From Anaeramoeba ignava (taxonomy: Eukaryota > Metamonada > Anaeramoebidae), in assembly GCA_028826165.1 (NCBI GenBank), contig JAPDFW010000092.1, forward strand, positions 248,001 through 312,000: a DNA stretch of 64,000 nt, written 5' to 3'. The translations under genes and the position numbers were made by a program. Shown in pieces: positions 9,853-24,700 of the stretch. How positions within the stretch are numbered: position 1 is the stretch's first letter; the number at the start of each line of letters is the position of its first letter. Under the pieces are notes generated by a model. It was not told where the DNA came from. It did no database searches and saw only the letters and a list, made by a program, of their open reading frames with translations.

Positions 9853-12130
9853 ATGATACATAATTCAGAATCAATACCTTGTATTATTGGATCAACATTA
9901 GGAATGTTTGGAGCATTAGGTTTTGCAGTTGTTTATATTAGTTTCAAAGCAATTAGAAATTTTCCAAGAAAACTTATGTTTACTTTATCAATTTATGATT
10001 TTCTTTCAAGTTTTGTTTTTATTTTACCTGGCCCACTTTCAAGTGGTCTTTGTAAAGTTCAAGGATACTTACTTGCTTATACTTTTCCAACTCCAAGTTA
10101 TTGGTGTTTGATTGTTGCTATTATTTTCATCTTGAAAATTTATGGTTGGAAATATATGGAATTAGAAAGGTTCTTTATAGGAGCACATATTGTAATGCAT
10201 ATTATTGAGATTATTATTACTTCTTTATTTATTGCTTATGCTACTCCGAGAATTGGTCATACTCATTGGTATTTTCATTTTCATTTTTTATTATTTATTA
10301 TTTATTATTGAATATTGAATATTGAATATTTAATATTTATTATTGAATATTGATTATTGATTATTTATTATTGATTATTTATTATTTATTATTTATTATT
10401 GAATATTGAATATTGATTATTTATTATTGATTATTGAATATTGAATATTTATTATTTATTATTGATTATTTATTATTGAATATTTAATATTGAATATTTA
10501 TTATTTATTATTGATTATTGATTATTGAATATTTATTATTGATTATTTATTATTTATTATTTATTATTTATTATTTATTATTGAATATTTATTATTGAAT
10601 ATTTATTATTGAATATTTATTATTGATTATTGATTATTTATTATTGATTATTGATTATTTATTATTGATTATTTATTATTTATTATTTATTATTTATTAT
10701 TTATTATTGAATATTTATTATTGAATATTTATTATTTATTATTTATTATTCCTCTTTTTAATATTTATTATTTATTATTTATTATTGATTATTTATTATT
10801 GATTATTTATTATTTATTATTTATTATTTAATATTTATTATTGATTATTTATTATTGATTATTGATTATTTATTATTTATTATTTAATATTTAATATTTA
10901 TTATTGATTATTTATTATTGAATATTGAATATTGAATATTTGTTATTGATTATTGAATATTTATTATTAATTATTGATTATTGATTATTGATTATTTAAT
11001 ATTTATTATTTATTATTGAATATTTGTTATTGATTATTGATTATTTATTATTTATTATTGATTATTTATTATTGATTATTTATTATTTATTATTTATTAT
11101 TTATTATTTATTATTGAATATTTATTATTGATTATTTAATATTTATTATTGATTATTGATTATTTATTATTGATTATTTATTATTGAATATTTATTATTT
11201 ATTATTTATTATTGAATATTTAATATTTAATATTGATTATTTATTATTGATTATTTATTATTGATTATTTAATATTTATTATTGATTATTTATTATTGAT
11301 TATTGAATATTTATTATTAATTATTGATTATTGATTATTGATTATTTATTATTGAATATTGATTATTTATTATTTATTATTGAATATTTATTATTTATTA
11401 TTTATTATTGATTATTTATTATTTATTATTTATTATTTATTATTGATTATTGATTATTTATTATTGATTATTGATTATTTATTATTGATTATTAAAAAAA
11501 AGGTGTTGGATAAAGGAAATTTGGTTAGAAGCTATAATTTATTCATTTTATTGGGCATTTCTTATTGGTTGTCTTGTTTTTTATTCAATTTTAATTTGGA
11601 AAGCTAGAAAAATAAAAGGACAATCAGATTTTGAAAAAGGATTTCAGATAAAAATGTTTTTCATTCCAATCCTTTATGTTTTTACTGCAATTTGGACTTC
11701 ATGGAAAAGATTAAGAGAAATGATAGATCCAAGTGTTCCAAACAACGAATTTCTTGATTTTACTCAAGGATTATTTGTTCCAACTCAAGGATTTTGGGAT
11801 TTTATCTTATTTGTTGTTTTTGATAAAGAAATTCGACAAGAAATAAGAAAGAAATGGTTTAGATGTTGTTGTAAACCAAAAATTGATGATAAAGATGAAG
11901 ATCAAGATACTGAAAATGATTTAGAAAGTACAGATATTTCTTCAGATGAAAAAAAAGCAAAAGAAAAAGAAAAAGAAAAAGAAAGAAAAAAATCTCAATA
12001 TTATCCAACTCTTCCAAATCAAGAAATGGAAATTGAAATGAAATCAATTGACAAAGAATCTTCAAGTATAGAAGATTTAATTTCTCATTCTGGAGTTGAT
12101 GTTAAATCAATTGAACAAGATGATCTTTAA
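9853..12130 (+). CDS. cAMP-receptor-like 7TM GPCR, copy 2 (intact, 347 aa)
   Basis: Exon 1 is 9853-10268 and exon 2 is 11503-12130. The same split-TGG splice as in the other copies gives THW|CWIKEIW. Exon 1 holds TM1-TM4 (GSTLGMFGALGF; LSIYDFLSSFVFIL; CKVQGYLLAYTFPTPSYWC; GAHIVMHIIEIIITSLFIAY). Exon 2 holds TM5 (YSFYWAFLIGCLVFYSILIW), TM6 (FFIPILYVFTAIWTSW) and TM7 near GLFVPTQGFWDFILFVVF, then a ~90-residue charged tail rich in Lys/Glu/Ser that ends SIEQDDL. A plasma-membrane receptor coupled to heterotrimeric G proteins is the family expectation. The conserved cytoplasmic KEIRQEIRKKWF helix after TM7 fits helix 8. The intron is 1234 bp of heptamer repeat. Confidence 0.8.
10285..11492. repeat. 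Heptamer minisatellite filling receptor-2 intron
   Basis: TTATTTA/TTATTGA/TTGAATA units fill intron 10269-11502. One non-repeat island, TTATTCCTCTTTTTA at 10746-10760, matches the short intron of receptor 3 (15805-15819) and so marks the ancestral intron sequence inside the array. Confidence 0.95.
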
Positions 12131-12159
12131 AATTCTTTAAATTCTTTAATACATTTTTT

Positions 12160-12393
12160 TTAATAACTTCTATTTAAAATTGGAAAACAAATCACAATTT
12201 AAAATCAATTTAGTTTTTGGATTTTTTGGATTATTTTTATTTTAAATCAACATTTAAATTTACAATTTAAAAAAACAACAACAAAATTATTTAGAAAAAC
12301 TAATAGATAATTTAAAATATCTTTTATTATTGAATCAATAATTTTATTTATAATTTATGATACTTCAATAATTGCTTATACTCATTGTTATTT
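12160..12393 (+). pseudogene. Receptor 3' flank with decayed TM4 exon fragment (copy B)
   Basis: The second copy of the relic described at 9180-9423. The TM4-like reading IIESIILFIIYDTSIIAYTH starts at 12326. It ends exactly where the 2.4-kb GATATTTA array starts, which is where the receptor intron would begin. Confidence 0.6.
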
Positions 12394-12399
12394 AAAGAT

Positions 12400-14840
12400 A
12401 TTTAGAGATATTTAATTATTTAGGATATTTAGGATATTTAGGATATTTAGGATATTTAAGATATTTAGGATATTTAGGATATTTAGGATATTTAGGATAT
12501 TTAGAGATATTTAGAGATATTTAAGGATATTTAAGATATTTAAGGATATTTAAAGATATTTAAAGATATTTAAAGATATTTAGGATATTTAGGATATTTA
12601 GGATATTTAGGATATTTAAAGATATTTAAGATATTTAGAGATATTTAAAGATATTTAGGATATTTAGATTTTAGAGATATTTAGGATATTTAAAGATATT
12701 TAAAGATATTTAAAGATATTTAAGGATATTTAGGATATTTAGAGATATTTAGGATATTTAAAGATATTTAAGATATTTAGAGATATTTAAAGATATTTAG
12801 GATATTTAGGATATTTAGGATATTTAAAGATATTTAGGATATTTAAAGATATTTAAAGATATTTAAAGATATTTAAGGATATTTAAAGATATTTAGAGAT
12901 ATTTAGGATATTTAAAGATATTTAGGATATTTAGGATATTTAGGATATTTAGGATATTTAAGATATTTAGAGATATTTAAAGATATTTAAAGATATTTAA
13001 AGATATTTAAAGATATTTAAAGATATTTAGGATATTTAAAAGATATTTAGGATATTTAAGAGATATTTAAATATTTAAAGATATTTAGATATTTAAAGAT
13101 ATTTAAATATTTAGAGATATTTAGAGATATTTAAAGATATTTAGGATTATTTTAGATATTTTAAGTTAGATATTTAAAGATATTTTAAAGATATTTAAAA
13201 GATATTTAAAGATATTTAAAGATATTTAGAGATATTTAAAGATATTTAAAGATATTTAGAGATATTTAAATTATTTAAAGATATTTAGAGATATTTAGAG
13301 ATATTTAGAGATATTTAGAGATATTTAATTATTTAGGATATTTAGGATATTTAGGATATTTAGAGATATTTAGAGATATTTAAAGATATTTAGGATATTT
13401 AGAGATATTTAGAGATATTTAATTATTTAGAGATATTTAAAGATATTTAGAGATATTTAAAGATATTTAAAGATATTTAGGGATATTTAGAGATATTTAG
13501 GATATTTAAAGATATTTAGGATATTTAAAGATATTTAGGATATTTAAAAGATATTTAAAAGATATTTAAAGATATTTAAAGATATTTAAAGATATTTAAA
13601 GATATTTAAAAGATATTTAAAGAGATATTTAAAGATATTTAGGATATTTAGGATATTTAAAGATATTTAAAAGATATTTAAAAGATATTTAGGATATTTA
13701 AAGATATTTAAAAGATATTTAAAAGATATTTAAAAGATATTTAAAAAGATTTAAAGATATATTTAAAAAGATATTTAGGATATTTAAAGATATTTAGAGA
13801 TATTTTGTGATATTTGAGAGATATTTAAGGATATTTAAAAGATTAAAGATATTTAAAAGATATTTAGAGATATTTAATTATTTAGGATATTTAGATATTT
13901 AAAGATATTTAAAAGATATTTAAAAGATATTTAAAGATATTTAAAGATATTTAAAAGATATTTAAAGATATTTAAAAGATATTTAAAAGATATTTAGGAT
14001 ATTTAGAGATATTTAAAGATATTTAGGATATTTAGGATATTTGTGATATTTAGGATATTTAAGGATATTTAAAAGATATTTAAAGATATTTAAAAGATAT
14101 TTAGGATATTTAGGATATTTAAAGATATTTAAAGGATATTTAAGATATTTAAAGATATTTAAAGATATTTAAAAGATATTTAAAAGATATTTAGAGATAT
14201 TTAAAAGATATTTAAAGATATTAAAAAGATATTTAGAGAAGATATTTTTAGGATATTTAAATATTTAGGATATTTAGGATATTTAAAGATATTTAAAGAT
14301 ATAAAAATTTGAGATATTTAAAGATATTTAGGATATTTAAAGAAGATATTCAAAGGATATTTCAAAAGATATTTAAAGATATTTAAAGATATTTAGGATA
14401 TTTAAAAGATATTTAAAGATATTTTTAGGATATTTCCAAAAAGATATTTAGGATATTTAGGATATTTAAAGATATTTAGGATATTTAAAGATATTTAAAG
14501 ATATTTAGAGATATTTAAAGATATTTAAGGATATTTAGAGATATTTAGAGATATTTAAAGATATTTAAAGGATATTTAGGATATTTAAAGATATTTAAAG
14601 ATATTTAAAGATATTTAAAGATATTTAAAGATATTTAAAGATATTTAGAGATATTTAGGATATTTAGGATATTTAGAGGATATTTAGGATATTTAAGGAT
14701 ATTTAAAGATATTTAAAGATATTTAAAGATATTTAAAGATATTTAAAGATATTTAGGATATTTAGGATATTTAGGATATTTAGAGATATTTAGAAATATT
14801 TAAATTATTAAATTATTAAGATATTTAAAGATATTTAAAG
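12400..14840. repeat. GATATTTA(G/A) minisatellite, ~2.4 kb
   Basis: Hundreds of 9-10-bp units (GATATTTAG, GATATTTAAA, GATATTTAGA) in irregular order, with occasional indels. No coding potential. This is the longest array in the window and lies between receptors 2 and 3. Confidence 0.97.
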
Positions 14841-15346
14841 GTATTTGAAAATTTATTTAAAAAAGGATTTAAATATTGATTTAAATTGAATACAAAATAA
14901 TTTAATAATTTTTTTAATTAAAAAAGAAAAAAAATGGGAAAAAGGGGTTTTTTTTATTAAAAAAAATGATCTAATTTAATTTATTCTTTTATTTTTAATT
15001 TTTTATTCTTTTTATTCTTTTTATTCTTTTATTCTTTTTAATAAAAATTAATTATAAAAATTTTTTTTTTTTAATTTAAATTCCCATTTTTTTAAATTAA
15101 AAAAAAAATAAAAATAAAAATAAAAACTTCATTTTTCAATTTTTTTTTTCCTTCATAAATTCCTTTTTTCTTACTTTGAATCTTTTCTAAAAACTATAAA
15201 GGAAAAAGAATATTTTTTCGGTTTTTTTCTTCTTTGAATTAACATATCGAATCAAAATTAACGAATTAAAAAACAAAAAGAGAATAACAAAAAAAACTTT
15301 CCAAAAACCCACATTCAAAACAAATCAATTATTTAATCAATTAACA
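14841..15346. other. Intergenic spacer and 5' flank of receptor 3
   Basis: A/T runs up to ~15200, then a slightly more complex leader (15180-15346), which is the probable promoter/5' UTR of receptor 3. It differs from the leaders of copies 1 and 2. No defined motif seen. Confidence 0.4.
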
Positions 15347-16475
15347 ATGATACATAATTCAGAATCAATACCTTGTATTATTGGATCAACATTAGGAATG
15401 TTTGGAGCATTAAGCTTTGCAGTTGTTTATATTAGTTTCAAAGCAATTAGAAATTTTCCAAGAAAACTTATGTTTACTTTATCAATTTATGATTTTCTTT
15501 CAAGTTTTATCCTATTTTTGCCTGGTCCAATTTCAAGTGGTCTTTGTAAAGTCCAAGGATATTTAATTGCTTATACTTTTCCAACTCCAAGTTATTGGTG
15601 TTTGATTGTTGCTATTATTTTCATCTTGAAAATTTATGGTTGGAAATATACGGAATTAGAAAAGTTCTTTATAGGAGCACATATTGTAATGCATATTATT
15701 GAGATTCTTATTACTTCTTTATTTATTGGTTATGCTACTCCGAGAATTGGTCATACTCATTGGTATTTTCATTATTATTTTTTATTATTTTTTATTTATT
15801 ATTGTTATTCCTCTTTTTATTATTATTGATTATTGAATATTAAAAAAAAGGTGTTGGATAAAGGAAATTTGGTTAGAAGCTATAATTTATTCATTTTATT
15901 GGGCATTTCTTATTGGTTGTCTTGTTTTTTATTCAATTTTAATTTGGAAAGCTAGAAAAATAAAAGGACAATCGGATTTTGAAAAAGGATTTCAAATAAA
16001 AATGTTTTTCATTCCAATTCTTTATGTTTTTACTGCAATTTGGACTTCATGGAAAAGATTAAGAGAAATGATAGATCCAAGTGTTCCAAACAACGAATTT
16101 CTTGATTTTACTCAAGGATTATTTCTTCCAACTCAAGGATTTTGGGATTTTGTCTTATTTGTTGTTTTTGATAAAGAAATTCGACAAGAAATAAAAAAGA
16201 AATGGTTTAAATGTTGTTCTAAAAAAAAAACTGATGATAAAGATGAAAAAGATAAAAAGACAGGAAATGATTTAGAAAGTCCAGATATTTCTTCAGATGA
16301 AAAAAAAGAACAAGAAAAAGAACAAGAAAGAAAAAATGCTCAATATTATCCAACTCTTCCAAATCAAGAAGTGGAAATTGAAATGAAATCAATTGAGGAA
16401 GAATCTTCAAGTACAGAAGAAATAGTTTCTAATTCTGGAGTTGATGTTAAATCAATTGAACAAGATGATCTTTAA
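15347..16475 (+). CDS. cAMP-receptor-like 7TM GPCR, copy 3 (intact, 346 aa, short intron)
   Basis: Exons 15347-15762 and 15851-16475 are separated by an 88-bp intron at exactly the same TGG codon as in copies 1 and 2. The seven hydrophobic segments and the motifs FKAIRNFPRK, FPTPSYWC, WCWIKEIW and KEIRQEIKKKWF are all present. The Lys/Glu-rich tail ends VKSIEQDDL. Because it keeps a short, mostly non-repetitive intron, this copy best shows the ancestral gene form. It lies head-to-tail with the other two and convergent with the RING gene downstream. A family-level role in G-protein signalling is inferred, and the ligand is unknown. Confidence 0.82.
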
Positions 16476-16764
16476 AATTCTTTTAATTTTCCCAAATTCT
16501 ATTTTTTTTTTTTTTGATAACTTTTTTTTTTCAAACTAATTGAAATTGAAAAAGAAAAAAAAAAAAGAAAAAAAGATTTGATTTTTTCTTTTTGAAAAGT
16601 TAATTTATTTCCAAAAAAAAAATAACAAAACAAATTCAAAAAAAAAAACAAATTTATTTCAAAACAAAAAGAAACAAAATCTTTAAACAAAAAAAAAAGA
16701 GGAATAAAATTTTTCCAAAAAAATTTTTCTTCTTTTTCTTCTTTTTTCTTCTTTTGGAAAAATT

Positions 16765-17819
16765 TTATTTAACATGTAAAGATAATTCCAACGTTTTTTG
16801 TAATTGATTGTAATTTAAATCAGATTCATCAATTGATCTAGAAATAGTTTGATCAAAAACATCATCAAAAACTTGAATATGATGAAAATTATCAGAAATA
16901 ATTGGTAAAGGAGAAGAATTTGTTTTAAAAGAATTCGCATTATTTTCTTCCATAATTTGCATAATTTTTGCTTGTTGTTTTTGACGTGGTAATTGTTCGT
17001 TAACAATTTTCTTAAAAACTTCTTTGTTTTGTTTTCTTATTCTAGATTCTCTTATTTGTGCTTTTTTATTTGCTTGTTCAATTTGTTTTTGATTTTCTTC
17101 TTCTCGTAAAACTTCTTCTTTGGGTCGATTTCCTGTATATTTAACTGTGAAATTTGGTTTTTGACAAAACGGACATCTAAAAAAATTTTTAAGAGAAATT
17201 TTTATGAGAAAAATTATTGGCTATTTGAATGTTTTTTTTTTTAATAATTAAATAATCATTTGTTTTTTTATTTTAAAATAATTTTCAAATGTTTTTTGAT
17301 GTGATCAATTACTTATTGATCAATAAATATAAATAAAAATATAAATATAAATATAAATATAAATATAAATATAAATATAAATATAAATATAAATATAAAT
17401 ATAATTATAAATATAAATATAAATATAAATTCAAAATGTTAATGTCAAATGTTTTGAAATTATATTATAAGAAAAAAAAATTGAGGAAATGTATTATTTT
17501 TTTCTTGCTTAATAATAGCAAGGTGGATCAATTACAAATTATCTTTAGTTGGTTCATTAGGAGTAATTTGTAAAAAGCATTCAGAACAAATTGAATGTTG
17601 ACAGCAATTTGTTAAATTAATTGTCGGATAAAAATAAAAACAAATCGGACATTCTTCTCTTGTTGTTTCTGTTTTATTTGATTCAGGGGGATAAAGTGGT
17701 GCTAATTCTTTTTTAAATATTCTTTTTTTAACTGTATTTTCATTCCATTTGATTTTTTCATAAATTCCTGTTGATTTTGTATATATTTTATGTGCTTGTT
17801 TTGAGTTATTATTTCCCAT
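16765..17819 (-). CDS. RING-type E3 ligase of the DA2/GW2/SIP5 family (231 aa)
   Basis: Exons 17536-17819 and 16765-17176 are joined through a split Leu codon (GTAATT donor, TTTTTTAG acceptor) to give [13 protein letters not shown]. The N-terminus MGNNNSK has a possible myristoylation Gly. ELAPLYPP and then [20 protein letters not shown] and ICSECF form a RING-like zinc site that is completed by CPFC across the splice. This order matches plant DA2/GW2 and fungal SIP5 proteins. After the RING come a [10 protein letters not shown] segment and a long Gln/Lys-rich helix (residues ~125-180), then an acidic tail. The likely role is ubiquitin ligation; the substrate is unknown. The gene is on the same strand as the snoRNA and DDX41 upstream. 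Confidence 0.85.
17328..17430. repeat. ATAAAT hexamer microsatellite in RING-gene intron
   Basis: About 16 tandem ATAAAT units inside the 359-bp intron 17177-17535. Confidence 0.9.
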
Positions 17820-18047
17820 TTTTTATTTTTGTTAAAATCCAAAAAAAAAAATAATTAAAAAATAAAAAGAAAAAATAATTAAAAAGAAAAAATAATGAAA
17901 AAATAAAGAAAAAAATGAAAACAAAAAATGGGAAAAAAGTTATTTATTTAAATAACGTTTTTTTATAAAATTATGAGTCATTTAAAAACAAAAAACAAAA
18001 AAAAAATTTTTTTTAATTTTTAATTTTTAATTTTAATTTTATAATAG

Positions 18048-18129
18048 GATCTCAGTTAAAGTATCTCATCAAAAATTAAATTTGATTCAGAAACACAGAC
18101 CAAGATACTTAGTTTTCATCACAGATCCT
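18048..18129 (-). ncRNA. Box C/D snoRNA with LSU rRNA guide
   Basis: On the minus strand the 82-nt element starts GGATCT and ends AGATCC, a 6-bp terminal stem. Inside, in order, are box C GTGATGA (18117-18123), box D' CTGA (18088-18091), box C' TGATGA (18067-18072) and box D CTGA (18053-18056), all perfect. The guide next to D' is CTTGGTCTGTGTTTC, antisense to GAAACACAGACCAAG. This matches the near-universal eukaryotic large-subunit rRNA stretch GAAACACGGACCAAG with one G-U pair. The fifth nucleotide from D' would direct 2'-O-methylation of the A in AAACA, which I believe is the region served by yeast snR60 / vertebrate U80 (from memory). It is intergenic, between DDX41 and the RING gene and on the same strand. 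Confidence 0.88.
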
Positions 18130-18302
18130 TTTATTATTTTATTTTTATTTTTATATATTAAAAAAATAAAAATTTGTAAAATGAAAAATGAAAAATGAAA
18201 AATGAAAAAATGAAAAAATGAAAAATAATTTAATCAAAAAAGTGGAATAAATTATTAATCAATATTGTCTTTTATTTAGATAAAATTGTTTATAAAAAAA
18301 AA

Positions 18303-21513
<3,211 letters not shown>

Positions 21514-21730
21514 ATATAAAAAGATTTTTTATAATTTATAATTTATAACAAATAATGAAAAAATGGAAGAAAAAATGAAAAAAAAAATGAAAAAAATGAT
21601 TTCATTCTTTTTTTTTTTAAAATAATTTTTTTTTAATTATTTTTTTTCTCCATTTTTTTTTTCATTTTTTTTCTTTCAATTCTTTATTTTAATTTAATTT
21701 AATTTAAATTTTTTTTTTCCAAAATAATAA
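21514..21730. promoter_or_regulatory. Shared divergent 5' region of DDX41 and CH-RasGAP-PH genes
   Basis: 217 bp between two start codons that face away from each other. It is A/T homopolymer-rich, with GAAAAAATGAAAA-like runs. It must contain both promoters, but I see no specific factor site. Confidence 0.5.
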
Positions 21731-24700
21731 ATGGCAAATATTGATTCTCAAATACGCACATTTTTATTAAGAGTTTCTTATCATAAAGATATTCATTATT
21801 TACAACAAGATTCAAATGAAAACATAGCAAAAGTGTCTTCTCAAGATTTACTTTTAAGATGGGTTAATTTTATTAATCAAACTCCTAAAATTTCAAAGTT
21901 TTCAGATCTTTCTGTAAAAAAATTTATAATTAATTATATATATTTTTTTTGCTTTTTTTCTTTTAAATATTTTTTTTTACATAATTCCAATTAAATTCAA
22001 AAATTAAATTCAAAATTAAATTCAAAATTAAATTCAAAATTAAATTCAAAATTAAATTCAATATTAAATTCAAAATTAAATTCAAAATTAAATTCAAAAT
22101 TAAATTCAAAATTAAATTCAATATTAAATTCAAAATTAAATTCAATATTAAATTCAAAATTAAATTCAAAATTAAATTCAAAATTAAATTCAAAATTAAA
22201 TTCAATATTAAATTCAAAATTAAAAAATTAAATTCAAAATTAAATTCAAAATTAAATTCAAAATTAAATTCAAAATTAAATTCAATATTAAATTCAATAT
22301 TAAATTCAAAATTAAATTCAAAATTAAATTCAAAATTAAATTCAAATATTAAATTCAAAATTAAATTCAAAATTAAATTCAAAATTAAATTAAATATTAA
22401 ATTCAAAATTAAATTCAAAATTAAATTCAATATTAAATTCAAAATTTAAAATTAAATTCAAAATTAAAATTAAATTCAAAATTAAATTCAAAATTAAATT
22501 CAAAATTAAAAAATTAAATTCAAAATTAAATTCAAAATTAAATTCAAAATTAAATTCAAAATTAAATTCAAAGTAAAATTAAATTCAAAATTAAATTAAA
22601 ATTATTAAATTCAAAATTAAATTCAAAATTAAATTCAAAATTAAATTCAAAATTAAATTCAAAAAAAATTTCAAAATTAAATTCAAAATTAAATTCAAAA
22701 TTAAATTCAAAAATTAAATTCAAAATTAAATTCAAAAATTAAATTCAAAATTAAATTCAAAATTAAATTCAAAATTAAATTCAATATTAAATTCAAAAAT
22801 TAAATTCAAATTAAATTAAATTAAATTTCAAAATTAAATTAAAAATTAAATTCAAAAATTAAATTCAAAAATTAAATTCAAAATTAAATTCAAAATTAAA
22901 TTCAATATTAAATTAAAAATATTAAATTCAAAATTAAATCTCAAAATTAAATTCAAAAATTAAAAAATTAAATTCAAAATTAAATCAAAAAATTAAATTC
23001 AAAAATTAAATTCCGAAATTAAATTCAAAAATTAAATTCTATATTAAATTCAAAATTAAATTCAAATTAAATTCAATATTAAATTCAAAATTAAATCCAC
23101 ATTAAATTCTAAATTAAATTCAAAATTAAATTCAAAATTAAATTCAAAATAAATTCAATAATTAAATTCAAAATTAAATTCAAAATTAAATTCAAAAATT
23201 AAATTCAAAAAAATTAAATTCAAAAAATTAAATTCAAAATTAAATTCAAAAATTAAATTCAAAAATTAAATTCAAAAATTAAATTCAAAATTAAATTCAA
23301 AATTAAATTCAAAATTAAATTCAAAATTAAATTCAAAATTAAATTCAAAATTAAATTCAAAATTAAATTCAAAATTAAATTCAAAATTAAATTCAATATT
23401 AAATTCAAAATTAAATTCAAAATTAAATTCAAAATTAAATTCAACATTAAATTCAAAATTAAATTCAAAATTAAATTCAAAATTAAATTCAAAATTAAAT
23501 TCAATATTAAATTCAAAATTAAATTCAAAATTAAAAATAAAATTAAAGGATTCAATTCTTCTCGCAAAATTAATTTTAAGACTTACAAACAATCCACAAG
23601 CTCGAAAAGTTTTTACTGAAGATTCACATATTAAAAGAGCTGAAATTATTAATACCATCCTACAAGAAACAGACTATAAAGGAACATTATGCAATCCTGA
23701 AGAAATAGCAAATGTATTTCTCTCTCTTTTTTTTAAATAAAATTAATTTGAAATTAATTACAATCTTTTTTTTTTTAATTCAAAGAAAAATGATAATGAA
23801 ATGATTAAATTAATTGCACAACTTTTTCTTTGGAGACCATCATTAAATCCAAATGAAAAAATTCAAGAACAAGATCAACCAAAACAAACAACAAATCAGG
23901 TTTAATTCCAAAAATATTAATTTTAAATATTTTAAATATTTATTTTAAATATTTATTTTAATTTTATTTTAAATATTTTAATTTTAAAAATATTCATTTT
24001 AAATATTTATTCCAAAAATATTTATTCCAAAAATATTTATTCCAAAAATATTAATTCCAAAAATATTTATTTTAAATATTTATTTTAAATTCATTTTAAA
24101 AATATTTATTTTAAATTTTAATAATAAAGCCACAAGTCACAACTGACGTCCAAGATATTCTTTCTAGAATTAAAAACAAAACAACATCCAAAATACAAAG
24201 TAAATTTGGATTATCACCAAAAACCAAAACAGAAACAGAACAACAAAAACCAAAACTTCAACATGATATCAAATCACTAATTTCTCAAATCAATCCAACA
24301 ACACCAACAACAACCAAACAACCAAAGTCACAAAGTATTCAAGAAATGCTTGACAGACACAAAAACAAAAAATCATTTGAATCACCAAAAATATCACCAA
24401 CAATTCCAAAACAAGAATCATCAAATTTTAAGGAAACCAAAACAAACTCATTTTCTCCTTATCAGAAATCAAAAACACCCGTAGTAGGAATCAAACAAGA
24501 AGATAAATCTCAATTTGAATCAAAATCATCACCAAATATCAGTTCAAATTTAATTTCTTCAAATCAAAAAAAAAGTAGTTATTCAAACGTTAATTCTTTA
24601 CTTGAAAGACTCAAAACAAAATCAAATGCAAAAAAACAACCGGAAGAAAATGAATCATACAATCAATCCCCACGGATACAACAACCAAAAGAAGAACCCA

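Noticed and set aside
12400-14840. CRISPR array or centromere
   Set aside because: There are no spacers between units and no fixed repeat length, and the array is short and flanked by genes. It is an ordinary minisatellite on this evidence.
16499-16690. Lys/Phe-rich minus-strand frame 3' of receptor 3
   Set aside because: Homopolymer-driven low-complexity translation in the spacer between convergent genes.
18048-18129. tRNA
   Set aside because: It has an acceptor-like terminal stem of the right length, but no T-loop GTTCRAATC, no D-arm and no anticodon stem. The C/D boxes explain it better.
21963-23658. Long minus-strand frames of Leu-Asn-Leu-Ile or Asn-Phe-Glu-Phe repeats
   Set aside because: They are translations of the 12-bp TTAAATTCAAAA array, lie in an intron of a plus-strand gene, and exist only because the period is a multiple of three.
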